Origin: Hymenobacter jeollabukensis | GTDB lineage: Bacteria; Bacteroidota; Bacteroidia; Cytophagales; Hymenobacteraceae | DNA length: 64,000 nt | NCBI RefSeq assembly: GCF_005771675.1 | Contig: NZ_VAJM01000004.1 | Coordinates: 124,001 to 188,000, forward strand | Direction of reading: 5' to 3' | Shown here: positions 17,067 through 25,713 of the stretch, piece by piece | Position numbering within the stretch: position 1 is the stretch's first letter | Layout: the number at the start of each line of letters is the position of its first letter | The notes under the pieces: generated by a model | What the model saw: the letters and a program-made list of their open reading frames with translations, nothing else | Database searches by the model: none | What the model was told of the DNA's origin: nothing | Program-made: the position numbers and the translations under genes

Positions 17067-17981
17067 TCAGAAGGCGGGAGTAGAAACGGGGGCCAAACGG
17101 CCCAAATCGGTGAGGATGGCGCAGGCGCGGTGGGCGCTGGCCTCTTTGTCTTTGATTTCGAGCATGATGTCGGCGTCGATGCCGCGCAAGTCTTCGAGGA
17201 AGCCGCGGAACAGGTCTTCCTGCATGGTGTTGGTGTGCTTGCCCTTCCGCTCACCTACGGCCTGCGAGCTGTAGTCAATCATCAGCGGGCCGTCCTGGGT
17301 GGGGTGCCAGGTGGCGGCGGCCAGCTGCACGGCCATGCTCATCGGCTCGCCGCTGTTCAGGCATTCGTGGTGGAAGTTATCGAAGAGCACGGGCACGCCT
17401 ACCGCATCGAACAAGCGCAGGCAGTCCTGCAGCGAATACAGCCGGTCGTCGTTTTCGACGACAAGGCGGCGCTTCACCGCGTCGGGCAGGGTTTTGTAGG
17501 TGGCAATCCAGCGGGCGAGGGCGGCTTCCCGGTCGCCGTAGAGGCCCCCGGCGTGAATCTGCAGCTTGGCCGTGCCGTCGAGGCCCATCAAATCCAGCAT
17601 CGAGCCCTGGTACACCAGCTCCTGAATGCTGCGCTGCACGATGCCGGCGTCGGGCGAGTTGAGCACAACAAACTGGTCGGGGTGAAACGACACGCGCATG
17701 TCGTGGACCTTGATGTAGTCGCCAATGGCCCGGAACTCGGCCGCGAAGCGCGTCTGCCAGGGAAAAGTGTTGATGGGGTGGGAGCCGAAGGGCACGAGGT
17801 TCGAGCCGATGCGGAAAAAGCGCAGGTTGTGCTGCACGTTGTACACCAGAATGCGCTGCAGGCAGGCCAGGTTGTTGGCCGTAGTCTGTTCCACCCGCTC
17901 GTCGGAATACGACGCCAGGCGGAACGTGCTGGCCGTGGTGCAGTCGAGCGACTCGTTGACGCAGGGATACCCAATTCTCAT
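17067..17981 (-). CDS. uvsE: UV damage endonuclease UvsE (UvdE family)
   Basis: 304 aa, usual for bacterial UvsE. The enzyme nicks DNA 5' of UV photoproducts and starts an alternative excision-repair route; it is a TIM-barrel nuclease with metal-binding His, Glu and Asp. Seen: MRIGYPCVNESL at the start, NLRFFRIGSNLVPFGSHP, VSFHPDQFVVLNSP, LQIHAGGLYGDREAAL, LVVENDD, VLFDNFHHECLN, IDYSSQAVGERKGKH and ADIMLEIKDKEASA, which together give the expected metal ligands. The ATG at 17981 gives the canonical N-terminus. The 120-aa gene at 16688 follows 16 bp later. It fits a sun- and desiccation-exposed lifestyle. Confidence 0.95.
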   Translation of the reverse strand: MRIGYPCVNESLDCTTASTFRLASYSDERVEQTTANNLACLQRILVYNVQHNLRFFRIGSNLVPFGSHPINTFPWQTRFAAEFRAIGDYIKVHDMRVSFHPDQFVVLNSPDAGIVQRSIQELVYQGSMLDLMGLDGTAKLQIHAGGLYGDREAALARWIATYKTLPDAVKRRLVVENDDRLYSLQDCLRLFDAVGVPVLFDNFHHECLNSGEPMSMAVQLAAATWHPTQDGPLMIDYSSQAVGERKGKHTNTMQEDLFRGFLEDLRGIDADIMLEIKDKEASAHRACAILTDLGRLAPVSTPAF

Positions 17982-18051
17982 AACAGGCCTTACGCCGCCG
18001 GGCCGTGGCGGGTTAGGAATATCCGGACGTAGTGGATTTCGCCGGCCCGGC

Positions 18052-18846
18052 TTACGGCTTCGGCGCCAGGGCGCCGGCGGGCGGCTGCACGGGCTGCACC
18101 GGCACCGAGGGCTGCGACGAGGGCAGCTGCCACGGCGCCGTAACGGGCCGGCGGGTAGAGTCCTGCTTTACCTCGTAGCCCTTGTTGATGCGGAAATAGC
18201 GGTTGTAGGCGCGGCGGCGGGCAATTTCGGCTTCGATGCGCTTCTCCTCCTGGATTTCCTCCAGCTTGCGCCGCTGGGCGCCTTCGCGCGAAAACTGGTC
18301 GTAGAGCAGGCTGATAGGGTTCTGCAGCGTGGCCACCGGGACCTTGGGCGCGGTCGAGTCGACGGGGAACAGCGGCTGGGGGCGCGGGGCGCGCTTCACG
18401 GCGTTGGGCGGCGGGGCCTGCCGGCGCACGTTGCGCAGGGCCCGGCTGATGGTCTGGTCGTCGGGACGGCCCTCACGGATGGTCACGCCGGTGAGCTGCA
18501 CGCTGGCGCGCTCCAGCTTCACCTGCACGATGAGCTGCGAGAGGCCGGTGTTGCCCATGGGCATGCGGTAGGCCTGAAAGCCCACGGCCCGGAACTCCAG
18601 CGTGTCGGTGCTATTGACCCGGATGTCGAAGTCGCCCTGCTCGTCGGCCACCACGCCGCGGCGGGTGCTCAGGTTGATGATGGTGGCGCCGGGCACGGGC
18701 TTGCGCGTCTGCCGCTCGCTCACCGAGCCGGTGACGCGCACCAGGCGTTTCTGGGCGGCGGCGGGCAGGGCCAGCCCCAGGCTCAGCAGCAACAGCGCCG
18801 CGACGCGGCCCCAAGTAGGTTTCAAGCAGATCAAACGGGCAATCAT
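18052..18846 (-). CDS. Secreted carboxypeptidase-regulatory-like (CarboxypepD_reg-like) domain protein
   Basis: 264 aa. A hydrophobic signal (VAALLLLSLGLALPAAAQ) follows a basic N-terminus. Residues about 37-120 form the beta-sandwich domain that in Bacteroidota sits at the N-terminus of TonB-dependent receptors and many cell-envelope proteins: VTGSVSERQTRKPVPGATI, then RRGVVADEQGDFDIRV and DTLEFRAVGFQAY. No TonB receptor barrel follows; instead there is a charged helical stretch (RRKLEEIQEEKRIEAEIARR) and a Pro-rich tail. Such stand-alone proteins are common in this phylum; exact function unknown. It may be exported to the periplasm or the outer membrane. Confidence 0.8.
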   Translation of the reverse strand: MIARLICLKPTWGRVAALLLLSLGLALPAAAQKRLVRVTGSVSERQTRKPVPGATIINLSTRRGVVADEQGDFDIRVNSTDTLEFRAVGFQAYRMPMGNTGLSQLIVQVKLERASVQLTGVTIREGRPDDQTISRALRNVRRQAPPPNAVKRAPRPQPLFPVDSTAPKVPVATLQNPISLLYDQFSREGAQRRKLEEIQEEKRIEAEIARRRAYNRYFRINKGYEVKQDSTRRPVTAPWQLPSSQPSVPVQPVQPPAGALAPKP

Positions 18847-18903
18847 TCAGCGCAACAACACCAAAACCGGTCACAAAGTAGGCAAGGTCTGGTGCAAGGA
18901 GCC

Positions 18904-18940
18904 AAAAAAACGCCGCTCCGTTGCGAACGAAGCGGCGTTT
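18904..18940 (-). terminator. Terminator of the Thr-rich lipoprotein gene
   Basis: AAACGCCGCT (18908-18917) pairs with AGCGGCGTTT (18931-18940). The A run at 18904-18910 is a U run on the minus strand. It follows the stop of the 18966-19634 gene. Confidence 0.75.
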
Positions 18941-18965
18941 GCGGAAAGAAAATCGACCAACGGGC

Positions 18966-19634
18966 CTACATCTTCGATTTGTCGCCGTCAGCGGTTTTGG
19001 TTTTCACCTTGCCGTTGTCTTTTACCTTCAGCTTGTTGCCCTCAGCGTCCTTGGCCTTCATCTTATCGATGGCCATGCCGCTACCCGAGCCCATGTCCGA
19101 GGTCGTGGTTTCCTCGGTGGTCGTCGTGGTGGTGGTGCTCATTTCCGAGCCGTCCGACATCGTAGTGCCGTCCGACATGGTGTTGGGCGTGGTGCTCATG
19201 TAGCGGTCCTCCAGGTACTCATCACGGCTGGTTTCGTAGGCCGAGTACTGGGCCGGGTCGGTAAACACGGACTTCATTTCCGTGTCGGTGTCCGAGTACA
19301 CGTCGCGCATGGCGGCGGCCATGCCGGTGGTATCGGTGGCGTATTTATCGTGCAGCTCCCCGAGGCGCTTCGAGCGGTTGTAGTAAGCCGTACGCACCTT
19401 GGCGCGGGTGGCCTCGTCGAGCTTCATTTTGGTAGCCATGTCGCCCGAAATCCGGTCGGCGCGGCTGTTGTAGTCGGCATCGGAGTAGCCGCCCATGGCC
19501 GCGCTGCCCGTGGCATCGGTCGTGGTCGTGGTGGTGGTGTCGGTGGTCGTGGCCGTATCGGCCGATTTATCCTGCGAGCAAGATGCCATCGTGAGCATAC
19601 CGGCGCACGAGAGCAGCATGAGGTACTTTTTCAT
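18966..19634 (-). CDS. Thr-rich lipoprotein of unknown function
   Basis: 222 aa. The N-terminus MKKYLMLLSCAGMLTMASCS has a lipobox (MASC, Cys 19). A low-complexity Thr/Asp stretch (residues 25-45) links it to a helical domain (about 50-140: SDADYNSRADRISGDMATKM, VRTAYYNRSKRLGELHDKY) with the pattern of small periplasmic stress or Spy-like helical proteins, but the match is weak. A second Thr-rich linker and a Lys-rich tail (KLKVKDNGKVKTKTADGDK) follow. Probably anchored in a membrane, facing the periplasm. It has its own terminator, so it is likely monocistronic. Confidence 0.8.
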   Translation of the reverse strand: MKKYLMLLSCAGMLTMASCSQDKSADTATTTDTTTTTTTDATGSAAMGGYSDADYNSRADRISGDMATKMKLDEATRAKVRTAYYNRSKRLGELHDKYATDTTGMAAAMRDVYSDTDTEMKSVFTDPAQYSAYETSRDEYLEDRYMSTTPNTMSDGTTMSDGSEMSTTTTTTTEETTTSDMGSGSGMAIDKMKAKDAEGNKLKVKDNGKVKTKTADGDKSKM

Positions 19635-19749
19635 GGGAATTGAAAGGTGTCTTGGGAGAAGTCAGAAACAGAACAGGACAAAACCCGGAGGAATTGTCCT
19701 GTCGCCTTGTACGCCGCGGTACCGGAATCGTTACATTCTCCCGTGATTA

Positions 19750-20997
19750 TCAAGCGCGTCGCAGCTCAAACACGGTAATTTCGGGCAGGAAGCCCACCCG
19801 GCCGGGGTAGCCGATGAAGCCCAGGCCGGTGTTGACGTAGAGGTACTGCTGCCCACGCTGGTAGAGGCCCGCCCACTGCCGGTACACGTACTGCACCGGG
19901 CTCCACTTCATCCACGGCAGGTTCACGCCGAATTGCATACCGTGGGTGTGCCCGCTCAGCGTCAGGTCGATGTCGGGGTACTCGTGCACCTGCCCGTCCC
20001 AGTGCGAGGGGTCGTGCGAGAGCAGAATCTTGAAGGGCGCGGTGGGGTCGGCCGCAGCGTGGGTTTTGGCCAGGTCGCCGTACTGGGCAAAGCCCCGGGC
20101 GCCCCAGTTCTGCACCCCCAGGATGCTGATTTTCTCGCCGCCCCGCTCGATGACGCGGGCTTCGTCGAGCAGCAGCTGCCAGCCGATTTTGGCGTGGTTC
20201 TGCTTGATGCGCGCCAGGTTGGCCGCTTTGGCCTCGCGGCCGCCCAGCTCGTCCCAGTTCACATAGTCGGCGTAGTCGTGGTTGCCGAGGATGGAGTAGA
20301 TGGGCAGCTGGGACTTGATGCCGGCCAGCGTGTCGATGTGCTCCTCCACCTCGTGGGCGAAGTTGTTGACCAGGTCGCCGGTCATGAACACCAAATCGGC
20401 GCCCTGCTTGTTGATCAGGTCCACGGCGCGCTGCAACGGCTCTTTCGACTGAAACGAGCCGGTGTGCAGGTCCGAAATCTGCAGCAGCTTGAAGCCGTCG
20501 AAGGCCACGGGCAGGTTGGGGAAACGCAGCACCACGCGCTTGACGGTGTAATCGGTGCCCCCCTTCACCATGCCCCAGAGCAAGGACACGAAGGGCACCG
20601 CGCCGGCCACTAGGGCGGCTTTGCTCAGAAACTCCGAGCGCGAAATGGCCCGGCCGCCGGTGCTTTGGTTGGCCGGCGACATCAGCTGAAAGGCCCAGCG
20701 GCCCAGGCGCGTCACGTCTTCGAGCAGCAGCGGAATGACCACGACCAGCTTGGCGGCCACCATGGCCAGCAGCAGGCCGCCGAAGTAGGCTTTGTAGGAG
20801 GCGTGCTCGCGCCGCGAATTCATGGCCCAGATGCCCAGGCCCCAGATAACGACCGTCAGTACCCAGTACAGGGCGGTGACGAGGCGGCGCGTGGCGGGTT
20901 CGGCGTGCTGCACCAGGGTGCGGACGGCCTGAAAGCCGTACCATTCGCCGAATACGACAAACGCCAGAAAGAGGAACGGAAACAGACTTCTTGACAT
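19750..20997 (-). CDS. Membrane-anchored metallophosphoesterase
   Basis: 415 aa. The N-terminal 150 residues hold four hydrophobic segments (SLFPFLFLAFVVFGEWYGF, VTALYWVLTVVIWGLGIWAM, YFGGLLLAMVAAKLVVVIPL, AALVAGAVPFVSLLWGMV). The rest is a calcineurin-like phosphoesterase with all metal motifs: ISDLHTGSF, FMTGDLVN, ILGNHDYAD, LLSHDPSHWD and LSGHTHGMQFG. This architecture matches the YkuE/YaeI-type group, several members of which act on lipid-linked substrates such as UDP-diacylglucosamine-like molecules; the real substrate is not known. The catalytic domain should face the cytoplasm or the periplasm depending on topology. It diverges from radC with about 115 bp between starts. Confidence 0.93.
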   Translation of the reverse strand: MSRSLFPFLFLAFVVFGEWYGFQAVRTLVQHAEPATRRLVTALYWVLTVVIWGLGIWAMNSRREHASYKAYFGGLLLAMVAAKLVVVIPLLLEDVTRLGRWAFQLMSPANQSTGGRAISRSEFLSKAALVAGAVPFVSLLWGMVKGGTDYTVKRVVLRFPNLPVAFDGFKLLQISDLHTGSFQSKEPLQRAVDLINKQGADLVFMTGDLVNNFAHEVEEHIDTLAGIKSQLPIYSILGNHDYADYVNWDELGGREAKAANLARIKQNHAKIGWQLLLDEARVIERGGEKISILGVQNWGARGFAQYGDLAKTHAAADPTAPFKILLSHDPSHWDGQVHEYPDIDLTLSGHTHGMQFGVNLPWMKWSPVQYVYRQWAGLYQRGQQYLYVNTGLGFIGYPGRVGFLPEITVFELRRA

Positions 20998-21111
20998 AGA
21001 CAGGGGGCAAACCGGCCGACCGGCATTAAGGTTCGGCCGGCGAACTGCGCGGGTAGACGTACGAGCCGGATTTTTACTTTACTTGAAAGGCCATAACAAT
21101 TCCAGTGCCCT

Positions 21112-21855
21112 ATGAATTCGGTTGACATCCTGGCGGAAGAAGAAACCCCGCGCAGCGCCTACCCGACGCCCCAAAGCTTCAGCATCAAGAGCTGGGCCGA
21201 GGAGGACCGCCCCCGCGAAAAGCTGCTGCTGAAAGGCCGCGCCGCCCTGTCCGACGCCGAGCTGATGGCCATTCTGCTTGGTTCGGGCACCACCAAACTC
21301 TCGGCCGTCGACGTGGCCAAGCTCATCCTGGCCAGCACCGGCAACGACCTCAACGAGCTGGCCAAGCTCTCGGTAAAAGAGCTGATGCGCCACAAGGGCA
21401 TCGGCGAGGCCAAGGCCATAACGATAGTGGCCGCGCTGGAGCTGGGCCGGCGCCGCAAGGAAACGGCCGCCTCGGAGCGCGTCACCATCACCTGCTCCAC
21501 CGACATCTACAACCTGATCCGGCCCAACCTGCAGGACCTCCCGCACGAGGAGTTCTGGGTGATTATGCTCAACCGCGCCAACGTGGTGATGCGCCAGGAG
21601 AAAATCAGCAGCGGCGGCGTGGCCGGCACCGTGGCCGACCCGAAGATGATTTTCAAGCAGGCCCTGGAAAAGCTGGCCAGCAGCATTATCCTCGTCCACA
21701 ACCACCCCAGCGGCAACCGCCAGCCCTCCGCCGCCGACATTATGCTCACCAAGAAGCTCAAGGAAGCCGGCAACTTCCTCGACCTGCCCGTGCTCGACCA
21801 CTTGATCTATACCGACCGCGGCTACTACAGCTTCGCGGATGAGGGCATTTTGTAA
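21112..21855 (+). CDS. radC: RadC family DNA repair protein (JAB domain)
   Basis: 247 aa. N-terminal UPF0758 region (SIKSWAEEDRPREKLLLKG), a helix-hairpin-helix segment (LMRHKGIGEAKAITIVAALE, residues 91-110) and a C-terminal JAB/MPN domain with the metalloprotease-like signature HNHPSG (196-201) and Asp 209, plus Glu in LPHEEFWV. The family is named for a historical radiation phenotype, but its role in recombination or repair is not settled. The ATG at 21112 gives the standard length. A GTCATTGCGAGC element begins 18 bp after the stop. Confidence 0.95.
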   Translation: MNSVDILAEEETPRSAYPTPQSFSIKSWAEEDRPREKLLLKGRAALSDAELMAILLGSGTTKLSAVDVAKLILASTGNDLNELAKLSVKELMRHKGIGEAKAITIVAALELGRRRKETAASERVTITCSTDIYNLIRPNLQDLPHEEFWVIMLNRANVVMRQEKISSGGVAGTVADPKMIFKQALEKLASSIILVHNHPSGNRQPSAADIMLTKKLKEAGNFLDLPVLDHLIYTDRGYYSFADEGIL

Positions 21856-21873
21856 GCGGCGGTAGCACTGGCA

Positions 21874-22372
21874 GTCATTGCGAGCAACGCGAAGCAATCT
21901 TTCCTCTCGTGGCACAACGTTACAAAACGCACCAACCGAAAATCGGCGGCAATGATGGTGGCGCCGGTGACCGTGGGCACAACGTCCCAACTGGCATAAA
22001 CCGAAAACCATGCACCATTACTACGTTTACATCCTCACAAACCAGAACAGCACCGTGCTCTACGTCGGCGTGACCAACGACCTGATACGCCGCGTGGCCG
22101 AGCATCGGGAAGGCCAGCACAAAGGCTTTACCAAGCGCTACAACCTCAATAAGCTGGTCTACTTCGAGGAGTATCCCGATGCAAAAGCCGCTATTGCGCG
22201 GGAAAAGCAACTCAAGCCTGGCAATAGGCAGAAGAAGCTGGACGCAGTAAATGCGGTGAATCCTAATTGGGCGGAGCTATTGCCGGAATAGGGGAGGTGC
22301 CGTTTTCGGTTGCTGCTAGGTGGGACGCTTGTGCCACGAGAGGAACGATTGCCGCGCTTCGCTCGCAATGAC
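21874..22372. mobile_element. GTCATTGCGAGC inverted-repeat element enclosing a GIY-YIG gene
   Basis: The left arm (about 21874-21943) and the right arm (about 22303-22372) are inverted copies of each other over about 70 bp: both read GTCATTGCGAGC, then a CAATC.TTCCTCTCGTGGCA core, then end ACCGAAAA. The whole unit is 499 bp and its only gene is the GIY-YIG gene at 22010-22291. Gene-less copies with the same arms lie at 16464, 56132 and 59171. Confidence 0.8.
22010..22291 (+). CDS. GIY-YIG nuclease domain protein (UPF0213/YhbQ-like)
   Basis: 93 aa, a single GIY-YIG domain. The GIY motif is YVYIL (residues 5-9), the YIG motif YVG (18-20), the conserved arginine is in NDLIRR (27/28) and the catalytic glutamate is in IAREKQLK (Glu 65). 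KRYNLNKLVYFEEY is typical of the short YhbQ-like group. GIY-YIG domains cut DNA in homing endonucleases, repair enzymes and restriction enzymes; the role of the stand-alone short form is not known. The gene lies exactly inside the inverted arms of a dispersed repeat, in the same way as DUF559 at 10775, which suggests a role in repeat mobility or maintenance (inference). Confidence 0.92.
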   Translation: MHHYYVYILTNQNSTVLYVGVTNDLIRRVAEHREGQHKGFTKRYNLNKLVYFEEYPDAKAAIAREKQLKPGNRQKKLDAVNAVNPNWAELLPE

Positions 22373-22419
22373 TGCGGGTGCTACCGTCGGCAGCGGCCCG
22401 CTGCCACCCGCGCCGCCGC

Positions 22420-22427
22420 TACCTTTG
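22420..22427 (+). promoter_or_regulatory. Promoter box (TACCTTTG), nearly leaderless start
   Basis: A perfect TAnnTTTG box ends only four bases before ATG 22432, so the transcript should begin at or within a base or two of the start codon. Confidence 0.65.
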
Positions 22428-22431
22428 CCGC

Positions 22432-23055
22432 ATGGCTTCACTTTCCGCCCCCAAAGTTCTGCTCGGCTTAGGTCTGGTATTCGTCATCGGCTACGTGGCC
22501 GCCGACCTCGTGTTCAGCGACGACCAGTACCTGCTCAAGCTCAAGCAGGAGCGGAAGCAGAAAAACGAGCAGTTCCGGGGCCACCGCACCTCCCCGCTGC
22601 CCGAGGAGCTGCACGAAAACTTCGACAGCCTGCGCTATTACGCCCCCCAGGCCATCTGGCGCATCAGTGCCGAGTTGCAGCGCCTGCCCCCGGGCGACAC
22701 CATCAGCCTGCCGCTCACTCAGGGCGGAGCCGATAAGTACACCCGCTACGCCCGCGTCACTTTCGACTGGCAGAGCCACAAGCAGACTCTCACGCTGCTC
22801 CGGCGCGTGAGCAAAACCGACCCCACGCTGTTCGTCCCCTTCACCGACCACACCAACGGCCACGGCAGCTACGGCGGCGGCCGCTACCTCGACGTGGAAA
22901 TGCCCAGCGAGAATGACCGCCAAATCATCCTCGACTTCAACCGCACCTACAATCCCTACTGCGCATACGGCGGCAATTTCTCCTGCCCCATGCCGCCCAA
23001 GGAAAACTGGCTGACCATCGACGTGCCGGCCGGCGAAAAGAGCTATAAGGAATAG
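22432..23055 (+). CDS. DUF1684 family protein with N-terminal membrane anchor
   Basis: 207 aa from ATG 22432, fixed by the promoter box just upstream. One hydrophobic N-terminal segment (VLLGLGLVFVIGYVAADLVF) acts as an uncleaved anchor or signal. The C-terminal half has the DUF1684 hallmarks: GSYGGGRYLDVEMP, DFNRTYNPYCAYGGNFSCPM and PKENWLTIDVPAGEKSYK. The family is widespread in Bacteroidota and actinobacteria and its biochemical role is unknown. It is followed by a 12-bp hairpin and then pheT, which has its own promoter box. Confidence 0.88.
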   Translation: MASLSAPKVLLGLGLVFVIGYVAADLVFSDDQYLLKLKQERKQKNEQFRGHRTSPLPEELHENFDSLRYYAPQAIWRISAELQRLPPGDTISLPLTQGGADKYTRYARVTFDWQSHKQTLTLLRRVSKTDPTLFVPFTDHTNGHGSYGGGRYLDVEMPSENDRQIILDFNRTYNPYCAYGGNFSCPMPPKENWLTIDVPAGEKSYKE

Positions 23056-23063
23056 CGCGCGGT

Positions 23064-23090
23064 GGTAGTACGACTCAAAGTCGTACTACC
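23064..23090. terminator. Perfect 12-bp hairpin after the DUF1684 gene
   Basis: GGTAGTACGACT (23064-23075), loop CAA, AGTCGTACTACC (23079-23090). There is no T run, so it may be a weak terminator or an mRNA 3'-end stabiliser. Confidence 0.5.
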
Positions 23091-23208
23091 ATATCATAGA
23101 ACGAAGCCGGCAGAACGGCCTCTGCGCCCTCCGCGGAAACATCTGCGCCGTCAGCGGGCTAAAAACGATGTTGTCACCCAGGAAAAGCATCATAGCCCCG
23201 CCGTGGTC

Positions 23209-23216
23209 TATCTTTG
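23209..23216 (+). promoter_or_regulatory. pheT promoter box (TATCTTTG)
   Basis: A perfect TAnnTTTG match 58 bases before ATG 23275. The in-frame ATG at 23062 lies upstream of it and is therefore not the start. Confidence 0.65.
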
Positions 23217-23274
23217 CCTTTCCGCTGTCGTTGCCGGCCCTGGTCTGACAACTGACAACCGACCACTGACAACT

Positions 23275-25713
23275 ATGAAGATTTCCCTCGACTGGCTCCG
23301 CACGCTTTTCCCCACCGATAAAACGCCCGCCGAAATTTCGGCCCTGCTCACCAGCTCCGGCCTCGAAGTAGAAGGTCTGGAGGAGCTGGAAAGCGTGCCC
23401 GGCGGCCTGCAGGGCGTGGTGCTGGGCACGGTGCTCACCCGCGAGAAGCACCCCGACGCCGACAAGCTCAGCGTCACCACCGTGGACGTGGGCGACGACA
23501 CCATCCGCAACATCGTGTGCGGCGCCCCCAACGTGGCCGCCGGCCAGCGCGTGGTGGTGGCCCTGGAAGGTGCCACGCTGCACCCCAGCAGCGGGGAGCC
23601 GTTCAAGATCAAGAAGTCGAAAATACGCGGCGCCGCCTCCGAGGGCATGCTCTGCGCCGAGGACGAAATCGGCCTTGGGGCCTCGCACGCCGGCATCCTG
23701 GTGCTCGACACCGACCTGCCCAACGGCACCCCCGCCGCTGAGTATTTCGGCCTCAGCTCCGACCACATCATCGAAATCGGCCTGACGCCCAACCGCGCCG
23801 ACGCTGCCTCGCACTTCGGCGTGGCCCGCGACCTGCGCGCCCTGCTACGCCAGCCCGTGCAGCTGCCCGACGTGAGCCAGTTCCACGCGCCGACCGAGGT
23901 GCCCGCGGGTAATATCACCGTCGAAATCGAGGACACGGAGGGCTGCCCGCGCTACGCCGGCCTGCTGCTGGAAGGCGTGCAGGTGGGCCCCTCGCCGGAG
24001 TGGCTGCAGCGCCGCCTGCGCAGCATCGGCCTCGCGCCCATCAACAACGTGGTGGACGTGACCAACTTCGTGCTGCACGAGCTGGGCCAGCCCCTGCACG
24101 CCTTCGACGCCGACCAAATTGGCGGCAACGGCATCCGCGTGCGTCGCGCCGGGGCGGGGGAGAAGCTCACCACCCTCGACGGCACCGACCGCACGCTCAA
24201 AGCCGAAGACCTCGTCATTGCCGACGCTTCCGGCACCGCGCTGGCCCTGGCCGGCGTGTTCGGCGGCAAGTCGTCGGGCGTGACGGAGGCCAGTACCCGC
24301 GTGTTCCTGGAAAGCGCCTACTTCGAGCCCGCCGTGGCCCGCAAAACCGCCCAGAACCACCAGCTCAAAACCGACGCCTCCTTCCGCTTCGAGCGCGGCA
24401 CCGACCCGCACATGGTGCCGCTGGCCCTGAAGCGCGCCGCTCTGCTGCTGCAGGAGGTGGCCGGCGCCCGCGTGGCCGCCCCGGTGGTCGACGTGTACCC
24501 GCGCCACATCGAGCACACCGCGGTGCGCCTGCTGCTGCCCCGGGTGGAGAAGCTCATCGGCCACTACATCGCGCCGGAGCGCATCCGCCAGATTCTCACC
24601 GACCTCGACATCCTCATCACCGAGGAAGGTACCACCGAAACCGGCGCCGCCGAGTGGCTGGTATCCGTGCCGCCCTACCGCGTCGACGTGACCCGCGAAG
24701 CCGACGTGGTGGAGGAAATCCTGCGCATCTACGGCTACGACCACGTGCCGCTGCGCCCCTTCAACGCCGCCGCGTTCCTGGCCAAGTTCCCCTCGCCCGA
24801 CCCCGAAGTGCTGCGCCGCGACGTGAGCCAGCTGCTCAGCGGCCAGGGCTACTCGGAAATCCTCACGAACTCGCTGGTCAACTCCCGCTACTTCGAGACG
24901 CCCGAGCAGCCCGCCGCCGACCTGGTGCGCGTGCTCAATTACAACTCGGCCGACCTCGACGTGATGCGCCCCTCGCTGCTGCACTCGGGCCTGGAAATCA
25001 TCCGCTACAACGTCAACCGCCGGCAGCGCGACCTGAAGCTCTACGAGTTCGGCCGCAGCTACCACCGCCAGGACGACGGCAGCTACAAGGAAAAGCCCAC
25101 GCTGGCCATCTACCTCACCGGCAACGTACAGGCCGAAAGCTGGCAGCAGAAAGACGAGAAAACCGCCTACCACCACCTGGCCGGCGCGGTGCTGCAGGTG
25201 CTGCGCAGCCTGGGCTTCACGCCCTCGGGCCAGCAGCCGGTGCAGCACGCTTATTTGAACGGCGGCCTGACGCTGCTCCTAAACAATCAGCCCGTCGTGC
25301 AACTCGGCTCGGTGTCGCCCAAAGTGCTCAAGCAGCTCGACGTGACTCAGCCCGTGTGGTACGCCGAGCTGGACTGGCAATGGCTGCTGCGCAAATACCG
25401 CGGCGCCCTCACGGCCCAGGAGCTGCCCAAGTTCCCGGAAGTTCGCCGCGACCTGTCCTTGGTGGTCGACCAGACCGTGACCTTCGACCAGCTCCGCCAG
25501 ATTGCCGGCAAAGCCGAGCGGAAGCTGCTGCGCGAGGTGAACGTGTTCGACGTGTACCAGGGCGAAAACCTGGGCGCGGGCAAGAAGTCCTACTCGCTGA
25601 GCTTCCTGCTCCAGGACCCCACCCAGACGCTCACCGACCAGGCCATCGACCAGGTGATGCAGAAGCTCATGGCCCAGTTCGAGCAGCAGGCCGGCGCGGT
25701 GATTCGCAAATAG
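23275..25713 (+). CDS. pheT: Phenylalanine--tRNA ligase beta subunit
   Basis: 812 aa, standard for PheT. With PheS (not in this window) it forms the alpha2beta2 enzyme that charges tRNA-Phe. Domains in order: N-terminal MKISLDWLRTLFP; a tRNA-binding EMAP-II-like domain (about 40-155: VVLGTVLTREKHPDADKLSV, IVCGAPNVAAGQ, IRGAASEGMLCAEDEIGLG); B3/B4 editing domain (about 210-400, INNVVDVTNFVLHELGQPLH); B5 (about 410-480); the catalytic-like core; and a C-terminal anticodon-binding FDX-ACB domain (FPEVRRDLSLVVDQTVTFDQ to KSYSLSFLLQDPTQTLTD). Start at MKISLDW, the family's standard N-terminus. Confidence 0.97.
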   Translation: MKISLDWLRTLFPTDKTPAEISALLTSSGLEVEGLEELESVPGGLQGVVLGTVLTREKHPDADKLSVTTVDVGDDTIRNIVCGAPNVAAGQRVVVALEGATLHPSSGEPFKIKKSKIRGAASEGMLCAEDEIGLGASHAGILVLDTDLPNGTPAAEYFGLSSDHIIEIGLTPNRADAASHFGVARDLRALLRQPVQLPDVSQFHAPTEVPAGNITVEIEDTEGCPRYAGLLLEGVQVGPSPEWLQRRLRSIGLAPINNVVDVTNFVLHELGQPLHAFDADQIGGNGIRVRRAGAGEKLTTLDGTDRTLKAEDLVIADASGTALALAGVFGGKSSGVTEASTRVFLESAYFEPAVARKTAQNHQLKTDASFRFERGTDPHMVPLALKRAALLLQEVAGARVAAPVVDVYPRHIEHTAVRLLLPRVEKLIGHYIAPERIRQILTDLDILITEEGTTETGAAEWLVSVPPYRVDVTREADVVEEILRIYGYDHVPLRPFNAAAFLAKFPSPDPEVLRRDVSQLLSGQGYSEILTNSLVNSRYFETPEQPAADLVRVLNYNSADLDVMRPSLLHSGLEIIRYNVNRRQRDLKLYEFGRSYHRQDDGSYKEKPTLAIYLTGNVQAESWQQKDEKTAYHHLAGAVLQVLRSLGFTPSGQQPVQHAYLNGGLTLLLNNQPVVQLGSVSPKVLKQLDVTQPVWYAELDWQWLLRKYRGALTAQELPKFPEVRRDLSLVVDQTVTFDQLRQIAGKAERKLLREVNVFDVYQGENLGAGKKSYSLSFLLQDPTQTLTDQAIDQVMQKLMAQFEQQAGAVIRK

